Assembly: GCA_036346275.1 (NCBI GenBank)
Contig: CM070723.1
Coordinates: 54,824,743-54,888,742 of the forward strand
Origin: Otatea glauca
Lineage: Eukaryota; Streptophyta; Magnoliopsida; Poales; Poaceae
Reading direction: 5' to 3'
DNA length: 64,000 bases
The position numbers and the translations under genes are program-made. Under the pieces are notes generated by a model. It worked only from the letters and a program-made list of their open reading frames with translations, made no database searches and was not told where the DNA came from. The number at the start of each line of letters is the position of its first letter. Position 1 is the first letter of the stretch. Shown piece after piece: positions 11,463-22,299 of this stretch.

Positions 11463-11989
11463 TGCCTCCTTGAAATTTGTTTCAATCTTATACAAACTAT
11501 TGTCGAATAGCACACGAGTTCGAAGACCTAGTTTTTGGTGTCACGCAATTGCAAATTTCGATTTTGTGTATTACTTGTAAAGCAAATACATAAGCAATTT
11601 ACGGAAAGAATCCGGACTCCTTTCACCGACGGACTCAACAAACTTTCCAAACTTTCAATCGGATAGAACACTATTTTGTCATCCCAAAAACAAACAAGTA
11701 CTCTTGAACAATCAAACAATCACCAAAACTAGCAAAGTCCAAACCGACTCAAAGACCAAAAAACTAGCACATAGCTAGGAAACAAAACCAAAAGACTTTA
11801 AACTACCATGCACAAGATTATCTTCAACAATGGTTATCATTAGGGTTGATTACATAGAGGAAGACTTGCGGCCTGGTCATAATTTGCCCAGAGCTAGCTC
11901 CGCCTCGATATTTTGCCATTACTCGTATATAGCTAATTATTTTCTTTCACAATTTGCCCTTCTTCATGATCGTCGCGATGATAGGTAGC

Positions 11990-14962
11990 TTCTGAGTGGT
12001 TTCTTCCTCGAGCCCGATGTTGCCATCTACGAAAGGAGGCAACTCATCAAACTGGTTGTACTCTTCCTCATCCATGACATTCTCAACTCCGACGATCCTT
12101 CTTTTCCCTCAAGAACTACATGGCGCTTCTTATCTGCACGGTCGATTACATAGAAGACTTGTGCTACTTGCTTCGCAAGTACGAATGGTTCATCTCTATT
12201 TCCGACATGTTCGATGTCCAAAGTAGTGAAGCCGCATTTGTCCACCTTGACACCCTTTGGGAGTTGTACCCAACGACAATCAAACATTGGGATCTTAAAA
12301 ATACGAGAGTCGAGCTCCCAAATCTCTTCTATGAACCCGTGAAGCTACTCTTCTTCGCTCTGTGTTGTCATAGGCATCTATGCGAACACCACTATTTTGG
12401 TAAGTGCTTTTGCTATCCCGAGATCTCGTAAAAGGTATATCCATTTATGTCGATCCTTGCCATGTCAAGATTGTACCGATGGCCCTTTGCCACCCACCTC
12501 AACATGACACTCGCTTCTTTCCCTACCATATGCTCTTTGAACCAATGATTGAACAAACGGTTATGCTCTTTTGTTACCCAAACTTCTCGATCGTCCACGA
12601 TTTTCCTCTCGTAGCTTATCCTTGTGCATGTCCATATACAAGGACACCTCAATCGATCAAGCAAAACCGTGAAATGAGCTTTTTCGAATAATCCATGATC
12701 GTAAGAATTTGTTGATTTCCTTCCAATCGCCCTTTCCTAGCCACCTACCCTCATGTCGGGATACAGCACTCCTACCGTTCCACCCCTCCATGTAATCCAC
12801 GCAAAACTCGATAACCTCCTCGCTTGCATAACCTTCCACAATGCAGCCCTCGGCCAAGATCGATTGCGTACATACTTCTTCAGATACCCATGTACCTTTC
12901 GAACGGGTACATCCGATGCAGAATACGGGCCACATACATTTATCTCATTCACAAGGTGAACAATGAGATGAACCATTATATCGAAAAATGATGGAGGAAA
13001 TACATCTCTAGTCTGGCATAGTGTCTTGACCACATCATTCTCGCGATTCTGAGAAAGTCCGATGGGATCGATGACCTTCGTGAAATCGTGTTGAAGAAGA
13101 AACACAACCTCATGATTGCCTCTCGGACCTTTTCGTGCAAAATACCTCTAATTGCAATAGGAAGCATTTGTGTCATCATCACATGACAATCATGAGACTT
13201 CATGCCGCTTAACTTCAAATCTTTCATCGAGACCGGCTTCTTGATGCTTGAGTAACCTGACGGAACTTTCACACCATGCAAGCATTTGCAAAGTTACATT
13301 CTCTCTTTCTTCGAAAGAGTGTAGCAAGTCGGGAAGGTAAAGTCGCCTTTCCCTGTCCCGAGGATGTAGCTCACTCGATTTTCATATCTTCCGAGTCCTT
13401 CGTGCCTTTAGTCCGTCCTTAGTTTTGCTAGGAATGTTCAAAGAAAAGACCAATCAAGCTATCACATACATTTTTCTCGTGCATGACGCCTATGCAAAGG
13501 TCGAACTTCTAAGTCCTTCCAATAGGGCAAGTTCCAAAATATCGATCTCTTCTTCCATGTGGTCTTCTCGACGAGACCTCGATGTATTATTACTATCTCC
13601 CTTTCCAAGTACGACATTAATATCCTTAACCATATCATATACCTCTTCCCACGATTTAGGCCTTGGGGCTATACCATCCTCTTTTGTCCCGTCGAATTGT
13701 TTTTTCATATTGCGGTAGGGGTGATTCCTGCGAAGGAACCTACGGTGATGCATGTACACGGTTTTCCTCGAGTTATTGAGCCACACACTAGCGGTTTCAT
13801 CCATGCACCGGGGGCATGCTTTGGCCCCTTTTATAGTACGACCGGATAGGTTACCAAGGGCGGGAAATCATTGATGGTGCAAAACAACAATGCCCGTAGG
13901 ATGAAGTACTCGCTTGTACTCATCCCATACCAGACACCTTCGCTCCACAAGATCACAAGATCTTCCACCAATGGTTGTAGGTATACATCAATATCATTGC
14001 CGGTTGTCTCGGCCCTTGGATAAGCAATGACATCATAATGTACTTTCGTTTCATACACAACCAAGGAGGAAGGTTGTAGATCTGAGAGTTACGGGCCAAG
14101 TGCTATGAATACTACTCATGTTACCAAAGGATTCATTCCATCCGTACTCAACCCAAACCTTACATTCCTCGGTTCATTCCTCAAGTCCATCCTAAAGAGC
14201 CTATCGATGGTTCTCCACCGGCGTAATCGGCAGGTGTCTTAGCTTTCCATCCTTTTACGCTCTTACGAAAGCCATCGCATCGGTTGGGCATGCTTTTTGT
14301 TTCCAAATAAACGCTTCAACCTAGGTATTACCAGTAAATACCACACCACTTTAGCGGGAGCCCCTTTCTTCACCACGGTGCCCTCGCTGTCATGGCCTTT
14401 ACGCTTGTATCGTGATGATTTGCACACCGGACATACATGCATGTCTGTATACTCTTTGCGATAGAGTATACAATCGTTTGGACATGCATGTATTCTTTCT
14501 ACTTCCAATCCCAATGGACATACAACCTTCTTAGCTAAATAAGTGGTTATCGGCAATCGTTTCCATCCGGAAGCATGTCCGCTAAGAGTTGTAATAGCGC
14601 CGTGAAACTTTTATCGGACCAACCATTGCTTGCCTTCAATTTTAGAAGTGAAAGCACGGTGTGCAACTTTGTGTATTCCTCCTTGCAACCCGGGAACAAA
14701 GGTGTGTCCGAGTCATCCAACAAACCCTTGAATTGATTAAACTCTCTCTGACTAGTGTAGTTCCCTTCTGCATCGCGCAACATCTGAGCAAGATTATTAT
14801 CGTCATCAATGTCCAACCTATCCTCATCAGATCCATAACTGATGTCAGCTGCCATAATGCCTTCTCCATCATCCAATACGTTATCACCTTCATGTATGTT
14901 TTCCTCTTCACCGTGACTTGTCCAACGTGTATAGCCAAGTACAAAACCTCTTCGAATCAAGT
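11990..14962 (-). pseudogene. tnp2: tnp2 transposase, CACTA-B, main part
   Basis: Encodes the TNP2/TnpD-type transposase, which cuts at the terminal repeats. Conserved blocks in order on the minus strand: LIRRGFVLGYTRWTSHGEEE at the interrupted N-terminal region (14960); LFPGCKEEYTKLHTVLSLLK and NGWSDKSFTALLQLL (14690-14570); CPNDCILYRKEY and CPVCKSSRYKR (14490-14400); LRALLFCTINDFP (13900); KDLKLSGMKSHDCHVMMTQM (13225-13165), a hallmark of Transposase_21 (PF02992); PPSFFDIMVHLIVHLVNEI (13000), DUF4218-like; CIVEGYASEEVIEFCVDYME (12845); NHWFKEH and DINGYTFYEISG (12550-12415), DUF4216-like; and KGVKVDKCGFTTLDI plus DEPFVLAKQVAQVFYV (12255-12140). Several single-base shifts separate the blocks. 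The ORF that continues upstream past 14962 is read-through into the gypsy LTR and not original. Confidence 0.85.
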
Positions 14963-15842
14963 TGACGAATACTAATAAAAAGGATACCCCAACAGCCCGA
15001 AGCAACGAGCCAGCAGCCTCAAGCGTATCTCCAGCCCAACAGGCCGCACCCGGCCCGCCGCCGACCGATTCACTGCGAGACGCGAAGGCATCCGCCAAGC
15101 CGGCCAGAAGCGAATCCGACCGAGCAATGATCCCGACCCCCTCTTGGCGGGCGGGATCTCCGACTCGACCAAACCAAGGTGGTGAACGCCGAGTCTTTGC
15201 GTGTCAAGTCCTCACCGCCTACCGCCACGCACTTCTGATAAAGTCAATCGGAGCGACTATACGAGGCGGTGGTTCCTTCCCAAGAAGATCTGGTGATCAG
15301 AGAAGACAAAGCTTCCACCCATCAACCGGTCACGATAAAGACGAGCGCACGCGCTCCCTCCCGAGGCAAAGACCACCACGCACTCGACGCCGGCGATTCG
15401 CAAAGGATCACAGAGGCAAACGCTACTTCCCGAAATACCTAACCTCCCCGACCACCAAGGCTACCAACCCGATGGGCAAGACGGGTGGCGACCGATCCAC
15501 AAGACGAAGGACCGAGCTCCTAGCGAGGGTCGCCTCGCTTCCTCCTAACTCTCGATGTAACCCGCCCTTCCTTTGTATAAAAGGAGGTGGCTAAACGAAA
15601 GCAAGAACAAGAAAGGGAGAGAGCGCTATCAAACTCCTCTCGCTAAGCCATTGGCATCCTCGCTTGTAAAACTTTGTGCGATCATCTGTACTAAGAGTAA
15701 TACAACACCACCACACACGAATCGGAGTAGGGACCTTGGCCAACCAAGATACATCTTGGACTCACGAGTCTAACCATTCAGGAGTGGAACGCGACCCCTA
15801 GACTTACAAATTTTACTTGCCGGCGCTCCCAAAACGCCCGGC
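14963..15842 (+). repeat. 5' LTR of the gypsy element
   Basis: Starts TGACGAATAC. It is collinear with the 3' LTR and with the solo LTR at 44128. TATAAAAGG at about 15576 is the likely promoter. The right boundary is worn (CGCCCGGCGG where other copies end CGCCGACA), so 15842 is accurate only to a few bases. Differences from the 3' LTR are mostly 1-3 base indels. Confidence 0.88.
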
Positions 15843-15843
15843 G

Positions 15844-15862
15844 GTTGGCGCGCCGGTGAGGG
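15844..15862 (+). other. Probable primer-binding site (tRNA-Asp type, degenerate)
   Basis: TTGGCGCGCCGGTGAGGGG directly follows the 5' LTR and resembles the tRNA-Asp-type primer site TGGCGCCGTTGCCGGGGA found in plant gypsy elements, with several differences. Confidence 0.5.
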
Positions 15863-16950
15863 GCTTCGCGCGTCTTCATCACCATCTCCGATTCATGCTT
15901 ATCTCTGATGGCATCCACCCATCGCGATTTCGCATGATCGGCGAGGAACCGGATCCGCTTGGCTCCTCGACCGCCCGTCACCCCGACGGAGGGCTCACGC
16001 TTCGTCCCGCTGCCTCCGAAGACAAGCGCCGGCCGAGCTTAGGCGCCCTCTCGGCGGCCGCCAGCTCGGCTTAGCGCCTGCGCCCCGGCCGAACCCGAGG
16101 AGTGCTCCGCCGCGGTCGGCGAAACTCCCATAGGCGGGCGGGTGACCATGTCACCCCGTAGGCTCGCGATCGGTGGCGATGGTCGGCTACATGCCAACCT
16201 CCGTCCGAAGTTGTCGGAAGACTCTTCCGCCCACGGCCCAGCCCGACGCTGAGTATCCCGCCCCACGGCACTCTCGCGAGTGCAGCGTGGCGGCATGGCC
16301 GATTTGGTCGTAGCCACCGCTGCTGACGGTCCCCGTCCGGCGACCGAGGCCAGGAGGGGAATACCAGCCGGCCTTGGCCACGAACCTTCGAGCTCGCCAG
16401 CTGGAGCTCAGCCCAACGCAACGCCGAGTGGAGGAGCGAAGGGTCGAAGCCGACCGCCTCGAGCCAACACGAGGCAGATGACGAGCCCGAGCGATGCAAG
16501 TCTTGGGCGACGCAGCGCGGGCGCTGTAGCCAAGAGCACCACAAGGTGGGGGCGAATCCGCGCCCCGGTTTTCCCTCACGCGAGCAAAACGTGGTCATGC
16601 GCCGCATGCCGCCCCGAGGCCTTCCGGAGCCCGCAAACCCGGAGGCCGAGCTACCTACTGTAACCTTGGGCGGTGTGGAGCGCGCGTCGCGTCGGACATC
16701 TGAGCCTCCGGCCTCCCACCACCGGGCGCTACTTCCGGCCACCGGGCCCGTCCACATGGAGCCGGCCGGTGCGCGCCAAGACCGCACCACCCCAGCCTCA
16801 CGCATGCCCGGCGCGCCCAGCGCCACGGTAATGTTTCGACATCCGCGCCACCCTCGAGGCGCCAAGAAAGATGGCGAGGACGCCGCCACTCACGTGTTGC
16901 GGATGGTGAGCGCCACTACGCAGCCCGAGCCTCGATGGTCTGGACCACGG
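15863..16950 (+). other. Gypsy leader and gag N-terminal region, no defined domain
   Basis: A very GC-rich stretch with long overlapping ORFs on both strands, the longest being 272 codons on the minus strand. None shows a recognisable motif; they reflect composition. The gag N terminus should start here but no start can be fixed. Confidence 0.45.
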
Positions 16951-16954
16951 CTTT

Positions 16955-17760
16955 TTGCGAGGATCCGCCAGCGGTATTTTCCCCCGGTCCCGGCGCCTAC
17001 CAACATTGCAAGTACACGGGCCACCAACCCGTGTCGGCTCGAAGATTACCGGCTCGCATGCGGGTCGGGAAGCGACGGATGATCTCTTCATCATCCAAGA
17101 CCTCCCCATCTACCTCGCGGACTCGGCTCGAGCACGGCTCGAGTACTGCCGCCAAAACTGCGTCGAATCGGGGCGATTTGAAGAATCTCTTCGTCGATAA
17201 CTTCGGGGCACTTACAGCGCCACCTGGAAACTCCCGGACGAAGGGATGCAAGCAAGCGGCCAGGGAAACCTCCGGACTACATCCGCGGTTTTCCGCCAGG
17301 TAACGAGCTCCCGACATCTCCGACGCCGATGTCGTGGGAGCCTTCATCTACGGCACCTCTCGCAAGGCCTTGGTGCACAAGCGAAACGGGCCTCAAGCCC
17401 AGGACCACCAAGGAACTCCTCGACATCGCCACCAACCACGCCCCGGCGAGGAGGCCGTAGGGCTATTTTCGAAGGAGGAAAGGCCCAGCGAGCTCCCGGC
17501 GTCAAACCGTCTCCTCCGCCGCCGACAAGCGAGCGCGACGGAAGCAGATCCGTGAGACCCAGTGGTCGCCACGGTCGATCGCCTGCCAGCGGCGGTAGCC
17601 CGACCGTCGCCCCGACCGCTTCGAGAAATTGATGGACGGCCCATGCCCAAACCATGGGTTCTCCGTCAAGCACAAATACCGGATGCAAGTCTGAGGCGCT
17701 ATCTCTCTAGCGTCCCCACCACGCTGCGAGCAAAGGAAAGAAGCTCGCCGCGCCCCGAAC
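16955..17760 (+). pseudogene. gag: Gypsy gag (retrotrans_gag domain)
   Basis: Structural protein of the retrotransposon particle. Plus-strand blocks include DDLFIIQDLPIYLADSARA (17075-17130), then, one frame over, a piece near NCVESGRFEESL, then GCKQ with CGETL-like remains, then DADVVGAFIYGTSRKALVHK (17322-17380) and DIATNHA (17430). These match the retrotrans_gag pattern of grass Tat elements. At least five frame changes occur in 800 bp. The start codon and any zinc knuckle are not identifiable. Confidence 0.7.
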
Positions 17761-17769
17761 GGCGGAGAA

Positions 17770-18310
17770 GAAGGCGACGACGAGTTCCCGAGCCCGACGG
17801 CCGCCTCATGATCTTCGGAGGATCGCTTGCTACGCCGAAAAGCGTCGACTCAAGCTCGCTATCGCGAGGTCCACACCGCCACGCGGCGTCCCCAATATCT
17901 TCGGTGGTCGGAGTTCCGATCACCTTTGATCGGACCGATCACCCGATCGCGTCCACACCGAAGGTACCGCTGGTGGTCGACCCGTCGTCGAACGGCGCCT
18001 CACGAAGGTCGCGATGGGCGAGCGCGGCCTCAACATCCTCTACGTTGAGGCGTTCGGCGCTATGGGGTCCCGCGCTCAAGCCTCCGGCCAAGCAAGGCAC
18101 CTTTCCATGGCGTCATCCGGGCGACAAGCCCATCCGCTCGGGCGGTCGACCGCCGTCACCTTCGAGGCCGGAAACTTCCGCGCCGAGACCCTCACCTTCG
18201 AGGTCGTGGATTTCCCGGCGCCTACCACGCCATCCTCGGGAGGCCATGCTCGCCAAGTTCATGGCGATCCCCGCCACGCCTACCTCAAGCCTGAAGATGC
18301 GGACGCATGG
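17770..18310 (+). pseudogene. Gypsy aspartic protease region
   Basis: PDGRLMIFGGS (17795), YLRWSE and ITFDRTDHP (17905-17945), GLNILYVEAFGAMG (18020-18065) and NFRAETLTFEVVDFP (18172-18216) are conserved around the retropepsin of this lineage. The active-site segment, normally DGGSGLN, reads MGERGLN here, so the catalytic Asp is absent as written. The change looks like small indels and may be natural decay or sequence error. Separate frames carry the successive blocks. Confidence 0.65.
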
Positions 18311-18539
18311 AGTCATCACGCGGCATCGCCCTTCGGCTGCCTTCAGCTGCTGGCCGCGGCGGTGCGAGCTCGCCTCGGCGATCGTTGCCTCTGCGAACTC
18401 AACAAGCTCGGGAAGGAAGCCGCCGAGTCCGTCCCGAATCCAAGAAATCGGGCGGGATCCTTCAAATCCGCCGAGGACACGAAGGAGGTCACGGTCGATC
18501 CACAGTGATCCGACCAAGACCGTCTTGGTCGAACCACGC

Positions 18540-19330
18540 TCCGCCAAATAGGAAAGCGCTCGTCGACTTCCTCCGCACTAACAAAGATGTCTTCGTATGG
18601 AGGTCCTCCGACATGCCGGCATTCCAAAGAGGTCGCCGAGCACTCCTTGAGCGTCCGACCGGGCTCAAAGCCGATGCGCCCAGCGCTCGCGCCGCCGATG
18701 AGAAAAGGCGCGGGGTTATAGGAGAGATCGCCAAACTCTTGGCGGCGGTTCAAAAAAAGGTGCGCCACCACAGTGGCTAGCCAACCATGCTTGTAAAAAG
18801 AAGAACGGGCAATGGAGAATGTGTGTTGACTATCACGAGTCTCAACAAAGCATGCCCCAAGGACCCATTCCTTACCTCGCATCGACCAAGTCATCGACTC
18901 CACCGCTGGTCGCGAGTCTCTTTCCTTCTCGGATGCCTACTCGGGCTACCACCGATTTGCGCTAAAGGAGTCCGACCACCGCGACTTCCTTCATCACTCC
19001 GTTCGCCTGCTCGCTATGTCACAATGCCCTTCGGCCAAGAAGCGCGGCGCTACATACCGTGATGTATGCAAGCGTGCTTCAATGACCAGATCGGCGCAAG
19101 CGTTGAGGCATATGTCGGCGATATTGTCGTAAAGACCGAGAAAGGCGGCGACCTTATCGCCGACCTAGAAGAGACTTCGCGAACCTTCGACGGTTTCGCA
19201 TAAAGCTCAACCTGCAGAAGTGCGCCTTGGGGTCCCCAAAGGAAAGCTCTTAGGCTTCATCGTCTCCGAGCGAGCATCGAGGCCAATCAGGAGAAGATCT
19301 CGGCGATCGCGAGGATGGGCCCGGTCGGCC
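18540..19330 (+). pseudogene. Gypsy reverse transcriptase
   Basis: Blocks in order: LVDFLRTNKDVFVWRSSDMP (18560-18620); SLNKACPKDPF (18840-18872); FSDAYSGYHRFALKES (18934-18981); VTMPFG (19018); EAYVGDIVVKTEKGGDLIADL (19105-19167, given here as overlapping pieces); QKCALGSPKGKLLGFIVSE (19217-19270). These are the RT fingers-palm motifs. The catalytic YVDD box reads YVGD because the third codon is GGC and not GAC. Several frame changes also occur. As written it would have no polymerase activity. Confidence 0.8.
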
Positions 19331-19399
19331 AACCTCAAAGGGTCCAGAGGCCGGATGCTGGCGGCTTTGAGCCGTTCGTGTCTCGCCTCGGCGAACGCG

Positions 19400-19860
19400 A
19401 ATGCCGCTCTGGTCGCTCAGAAAATCCGACCGCTTGATTGGACACCGAGGCTCGGAGGCCTCTCCCGCTTGAAGGCCTTCTGTCCTCGCCGCCGATCCGA
19501 TCGCCCGGCACCGGTGAACCGCTGCTCCTCTACATCGCCGCCACTACCCAAGTCGTCGGTAGCGGCCCTCGTGGTGGAAGCGGCGGGAAAGAAGGCCGTG
19601 AGCTCAAGGTACAACGGCGGTCTACTTCATCGATGAGGTACTTTCCGAGTCCAAGACTCGGTACCACAGTGCGAAGTTACTCTCACGCGGTGCTCATCGC
19701 AAAGAGGAAACTTCGTTCACTACTTCGATCAACACGCCATCACCGTGGTGACCACGTCCCCACTAGGCGAGATCATCCACAATCGCGATGCCTCGGGAAG
19801 GATAGCCAAATGGGCGCTCGAGCTTAGCGGCCATGGCATAATATACGCCCTCGGACCGGC
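19400..19860 (+). pseudogene. Gypsy RNase H (first)
   Basis: DWTP (19436), LLLYIAATTQVVGS (19525), ALVVEAAGK, and AVLIAKRKL followed by FDQHAITVVTTS and GEIIHNRDASGRIAKWALEL (19760-19825) represent the pol RNase H and its tether. The blocks lie in different frames. Confidence 0.7.
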
Positions 19861-19939
19861 GATCAAATCGCGAGCTCTGGCCGACCGTCGCCGAGTGGAC
19901 CAAGCCTGTGCACCACCGGTGGTCGAAGACCCGTCTTGA

Positions 19940-20290
19940 ACAATGTACTTCGACGGGTCTTACACCAGAATGGCGCGGGCGCGGAGTCGCCATCATCTCC
20001 CCACTCGGGAACAGAGCTGTACGCCATTAGGTTGCTCTTCGACGCGACCAACAACATTGCCGAATCACGAGGCTCGCCAGCGGTCTCGGATCGCCGCCGA
20101 CCTCGGTGCTCGCCGGCTCGTCCACACGGGGACTCCAAGCTTGTCGTCGACCAAGTCATGAAGGTCGCGGGCCCCGAGACGCCCGCATGGCCGCGTCTTC
20201 GTCGAAAATGCGCGCGGCTCGAGGAGCTTCAAGGGTTTCGAGCTTCACCATAGCTACCGACGTTACAATGGCGAGGCCGATCACTGGCCA
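19940..20290 (+). pseudogene. Second (archaeal-type) RNase H
   Basis: MYFDGSYT at 19943 starts a second RNase H module. It is followed by DATNNIAE (20043), RIAADLGARRL (20089) and GDSKLVVDQVMKVA (20130). The second Asp-containing module between pol RNase H and integrase is the diagnostic feature of Tat-lineage gypsy elements. The frame is broken after about 30 residues. Confidence 0.7.
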
Positions 20291-20639
20291 ATCTTGCCTC
20301 CAGTGAGCCCATCCGCCGGGATCTTCGTCTCGACCTCCTGCGCCCTTGTCCGTGGACTCGGCGGTGGCCGGCCACCCGACCAATCGGCAAAGACGTCGCC
20401 CGGCCGACGCGGCGGTCGGGCGAAGACTTGGCGGATCGCCCGCGGTGTGCTAGCACTCGAGTCCGGCTGGAGGAGGCCCTACATCGACCGTTTGTGGACG
20501 GGTCACTTCCCCGACCACCAGAGGCCGGCGCCTCGCCCGTGAGCAAAATCCTTCGTCTGATCGGCCAGCACCTCTACAAAGGAGTCCCTCCGGTCCTCCA
20601 AAATGTATCTTGACCGACCAAGGAAAACAGGCTGGCCGA

Positions 20640-21600
20640 CGACATACACGCGTAGTCTGCGGTCACCACGCGGCACCCGATCTCTTGTGGGAAGGCCTTT
20701 CGACAAGGTTTCTCTTGGCCAACGGCTGTGTCGGGCGCGAGCATATCGACGCACTGTGAAGGATGCGGTTCTTTGCTCGTGACGATCTGCCGCCAAAGCT
20801 TTACGAGACGATCCCCATCACGTGGCCTTTTGCGTTTGGGGACTCGATTTGATCGACCTTCAGAAAGCGCCCGGGGCTTCACCCACCTACTCGTCGCGGT
20901 GAACAAGTTCACCAAGTGGATAGAGGCCAAGCGGTCGTGGCGCCACGTCGGTACAAGCGGCCATCTTCTTCCGCGACATCGCTTTTAGGTTTGGAGTCCC
21001 AAACTCCATCATCACCGACAACGAACACGATTCACGGGAAGAATTTCTCGAGTTACGTGGCGACTTCAACATCCGTGTCGATTAGGCGTGATAGCCCATC
21101 CGCGGACTAACGGCGGTCGGCGCACTAACGGCATGATCCTTCAGAGACTCAAGCGCGGATCTTCGGTCGGCTCGAGCATTTCGCGGCGCTGGTAGCCGAG
21201 CGCCTCCGTGCTCTGGAGTCTGCGGACCACGCCGGCCGAGGCGACCGGGTTCACACCCTTCTTTATGGTGTTGGCGTTGAAGCCGTTTTGCCCACGACCG
21301 AATCGGCTCCCGAGATTGCAAGCCTTCGATGAGGCTCGGGGCTCGCCTCGCAACAAGGCGCCATCGACCCGGCTCGGCGAGGCGGCGGCGTGGCGCCCTG
21401 CGGCCGGCGGATATCAACAAGCCTCGCGCGCTACCACACCGCCAAGTTCGGGGCGATCGCTTCGTGGCTGGCGACTTGGTTCTGCGTCGGGTCGGACAAC
21501 CAAAGATAAGCACAAGTAGCGCCCCCACAGGAGGTCCTTTCACCATCGTGGAAGTTCTCCGACTGGCACCTTCCGACTCAAGGACGCCGATGGTGCATCC
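20640..21600 (+). pseudogene. Gypsy integrase
   Basis: EGCGS and LPPKLYE (20760-20805) are remains of the zinc-binding region. GLDLID (20840) and NKFTKWIEA (20903-20930) begin the catalytic core; the next block contains SIITDNEHDS (21010-21035), with the second catalytic Asp. TTPAEATGFTPFFMVL (21222-21270) is the conserved C-terminal block. Frames change several times. Confidence 0.72.
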
Positions 21601-21779
21601 TCCTAATGCGGAACATTGAAAAGTTAAGCGATTCTATCCCTAAACTCTTTTCCTCTTCCTAGCATGCTCTTTACCTTCTTCCTTCCAAGCACACGGTCGC
21701 CGTGCGACTCTTCGAAGCTGCCTTTCGGCACCCGTTGAGCCGCTCTCGTCGGCACTTGCGCGGGTTGATGACCCAACCA

Positions 21780-22120
21780 CAACAAGGTCCTTCCGGCGGT
21801 AACCCCTTTGACCCAAGTGCTACACCTCGCCCGGCTATGGTTGCTAACACTTCGCGGAAGAAGGAAGTACCCGAGTGGAGTGACCTTTGGGTCGGCAGGA
21901 ACACTCCTCCCGCACGTACTCGGCTATCCCACGCGCTTATGAGTGCGTGACCCGACGGTCATGAGGTCCATCCCGGCGGTAACCCTCTCAACCCAAGTGT
22001 TACGGCCCTCGCCCAGTACTGGTTGCTAAGTAGCACTGCGGAAGAAGGAAGTGCTCGAGTGGAAAGATCCTGGCGGTCTAGAACACTCCTATCCCTCACA
22101 AGTGCGCCTAACCACTGCAT
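21780..22120 (+). repeat. Imperfect tandem duplication downstream of pol, period about 181 bp
   Basis: CCGGCGGTAACCC, ACCCAAGTG, TGGTTGCTAA, GCGGAAGAAGGAAGT, CGAGTGGA and AACACTCCT recur in the same order at about 21794-21908 and 21974-22088. It separates pol from the antisense coding region. Confidence 0.7.
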
Positions 22121-22299
22121 AGCCAAGTCTCCAATCCACCTCGCTCCTCCCAAAACAACCCGACCTACGCACCGTGGCCCTGCGGTCCTTAGGGCTATGG
22201 TCGACCAAACGCCATCATCTAAATCGAAAAAGGGCGAGGGACGATTACGGGACTTGATAATTTCAAGATTGTTTAAATAACGGTCTTTACAATCTAAGA

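Larger units (their letters stand above)
9991..11989. other. Spacer between the two CACTA-B genes
   Basis: Two kilobases of AT-rich sequence without a convincing ORF. It holds a CACTA-like terminus (10580-10676), a possible Stowaway-like start (CTCCCTCTGTTCCACAATAT at about 11120) and a small block of subterminal-type repeats (11318-11462). The minus-strand promoter of ORF2 should lie here but was not identified. Confidence 0.5.

Noticed and set aside
14547..15098. 183-codon minus-strand ORF starting MADAFASRSES
   Set aside because: Its start and first third lie in the gypsy LTR; only the part below 14962 is tnp2. The apparent protein is an insertion chimera.
14962..15594. 210-codon plus-strand ORF
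   Set aside because: It lies wholly inside the 5' LTR, and the equivalent reading is broken in the 3' LTR and the solo LTR.
16071..16889. 272-codon minus-strand ORF
   Set aside because: GC-rich composition keeps several frames open here at once; no motif, and other frames overlap it equally well.
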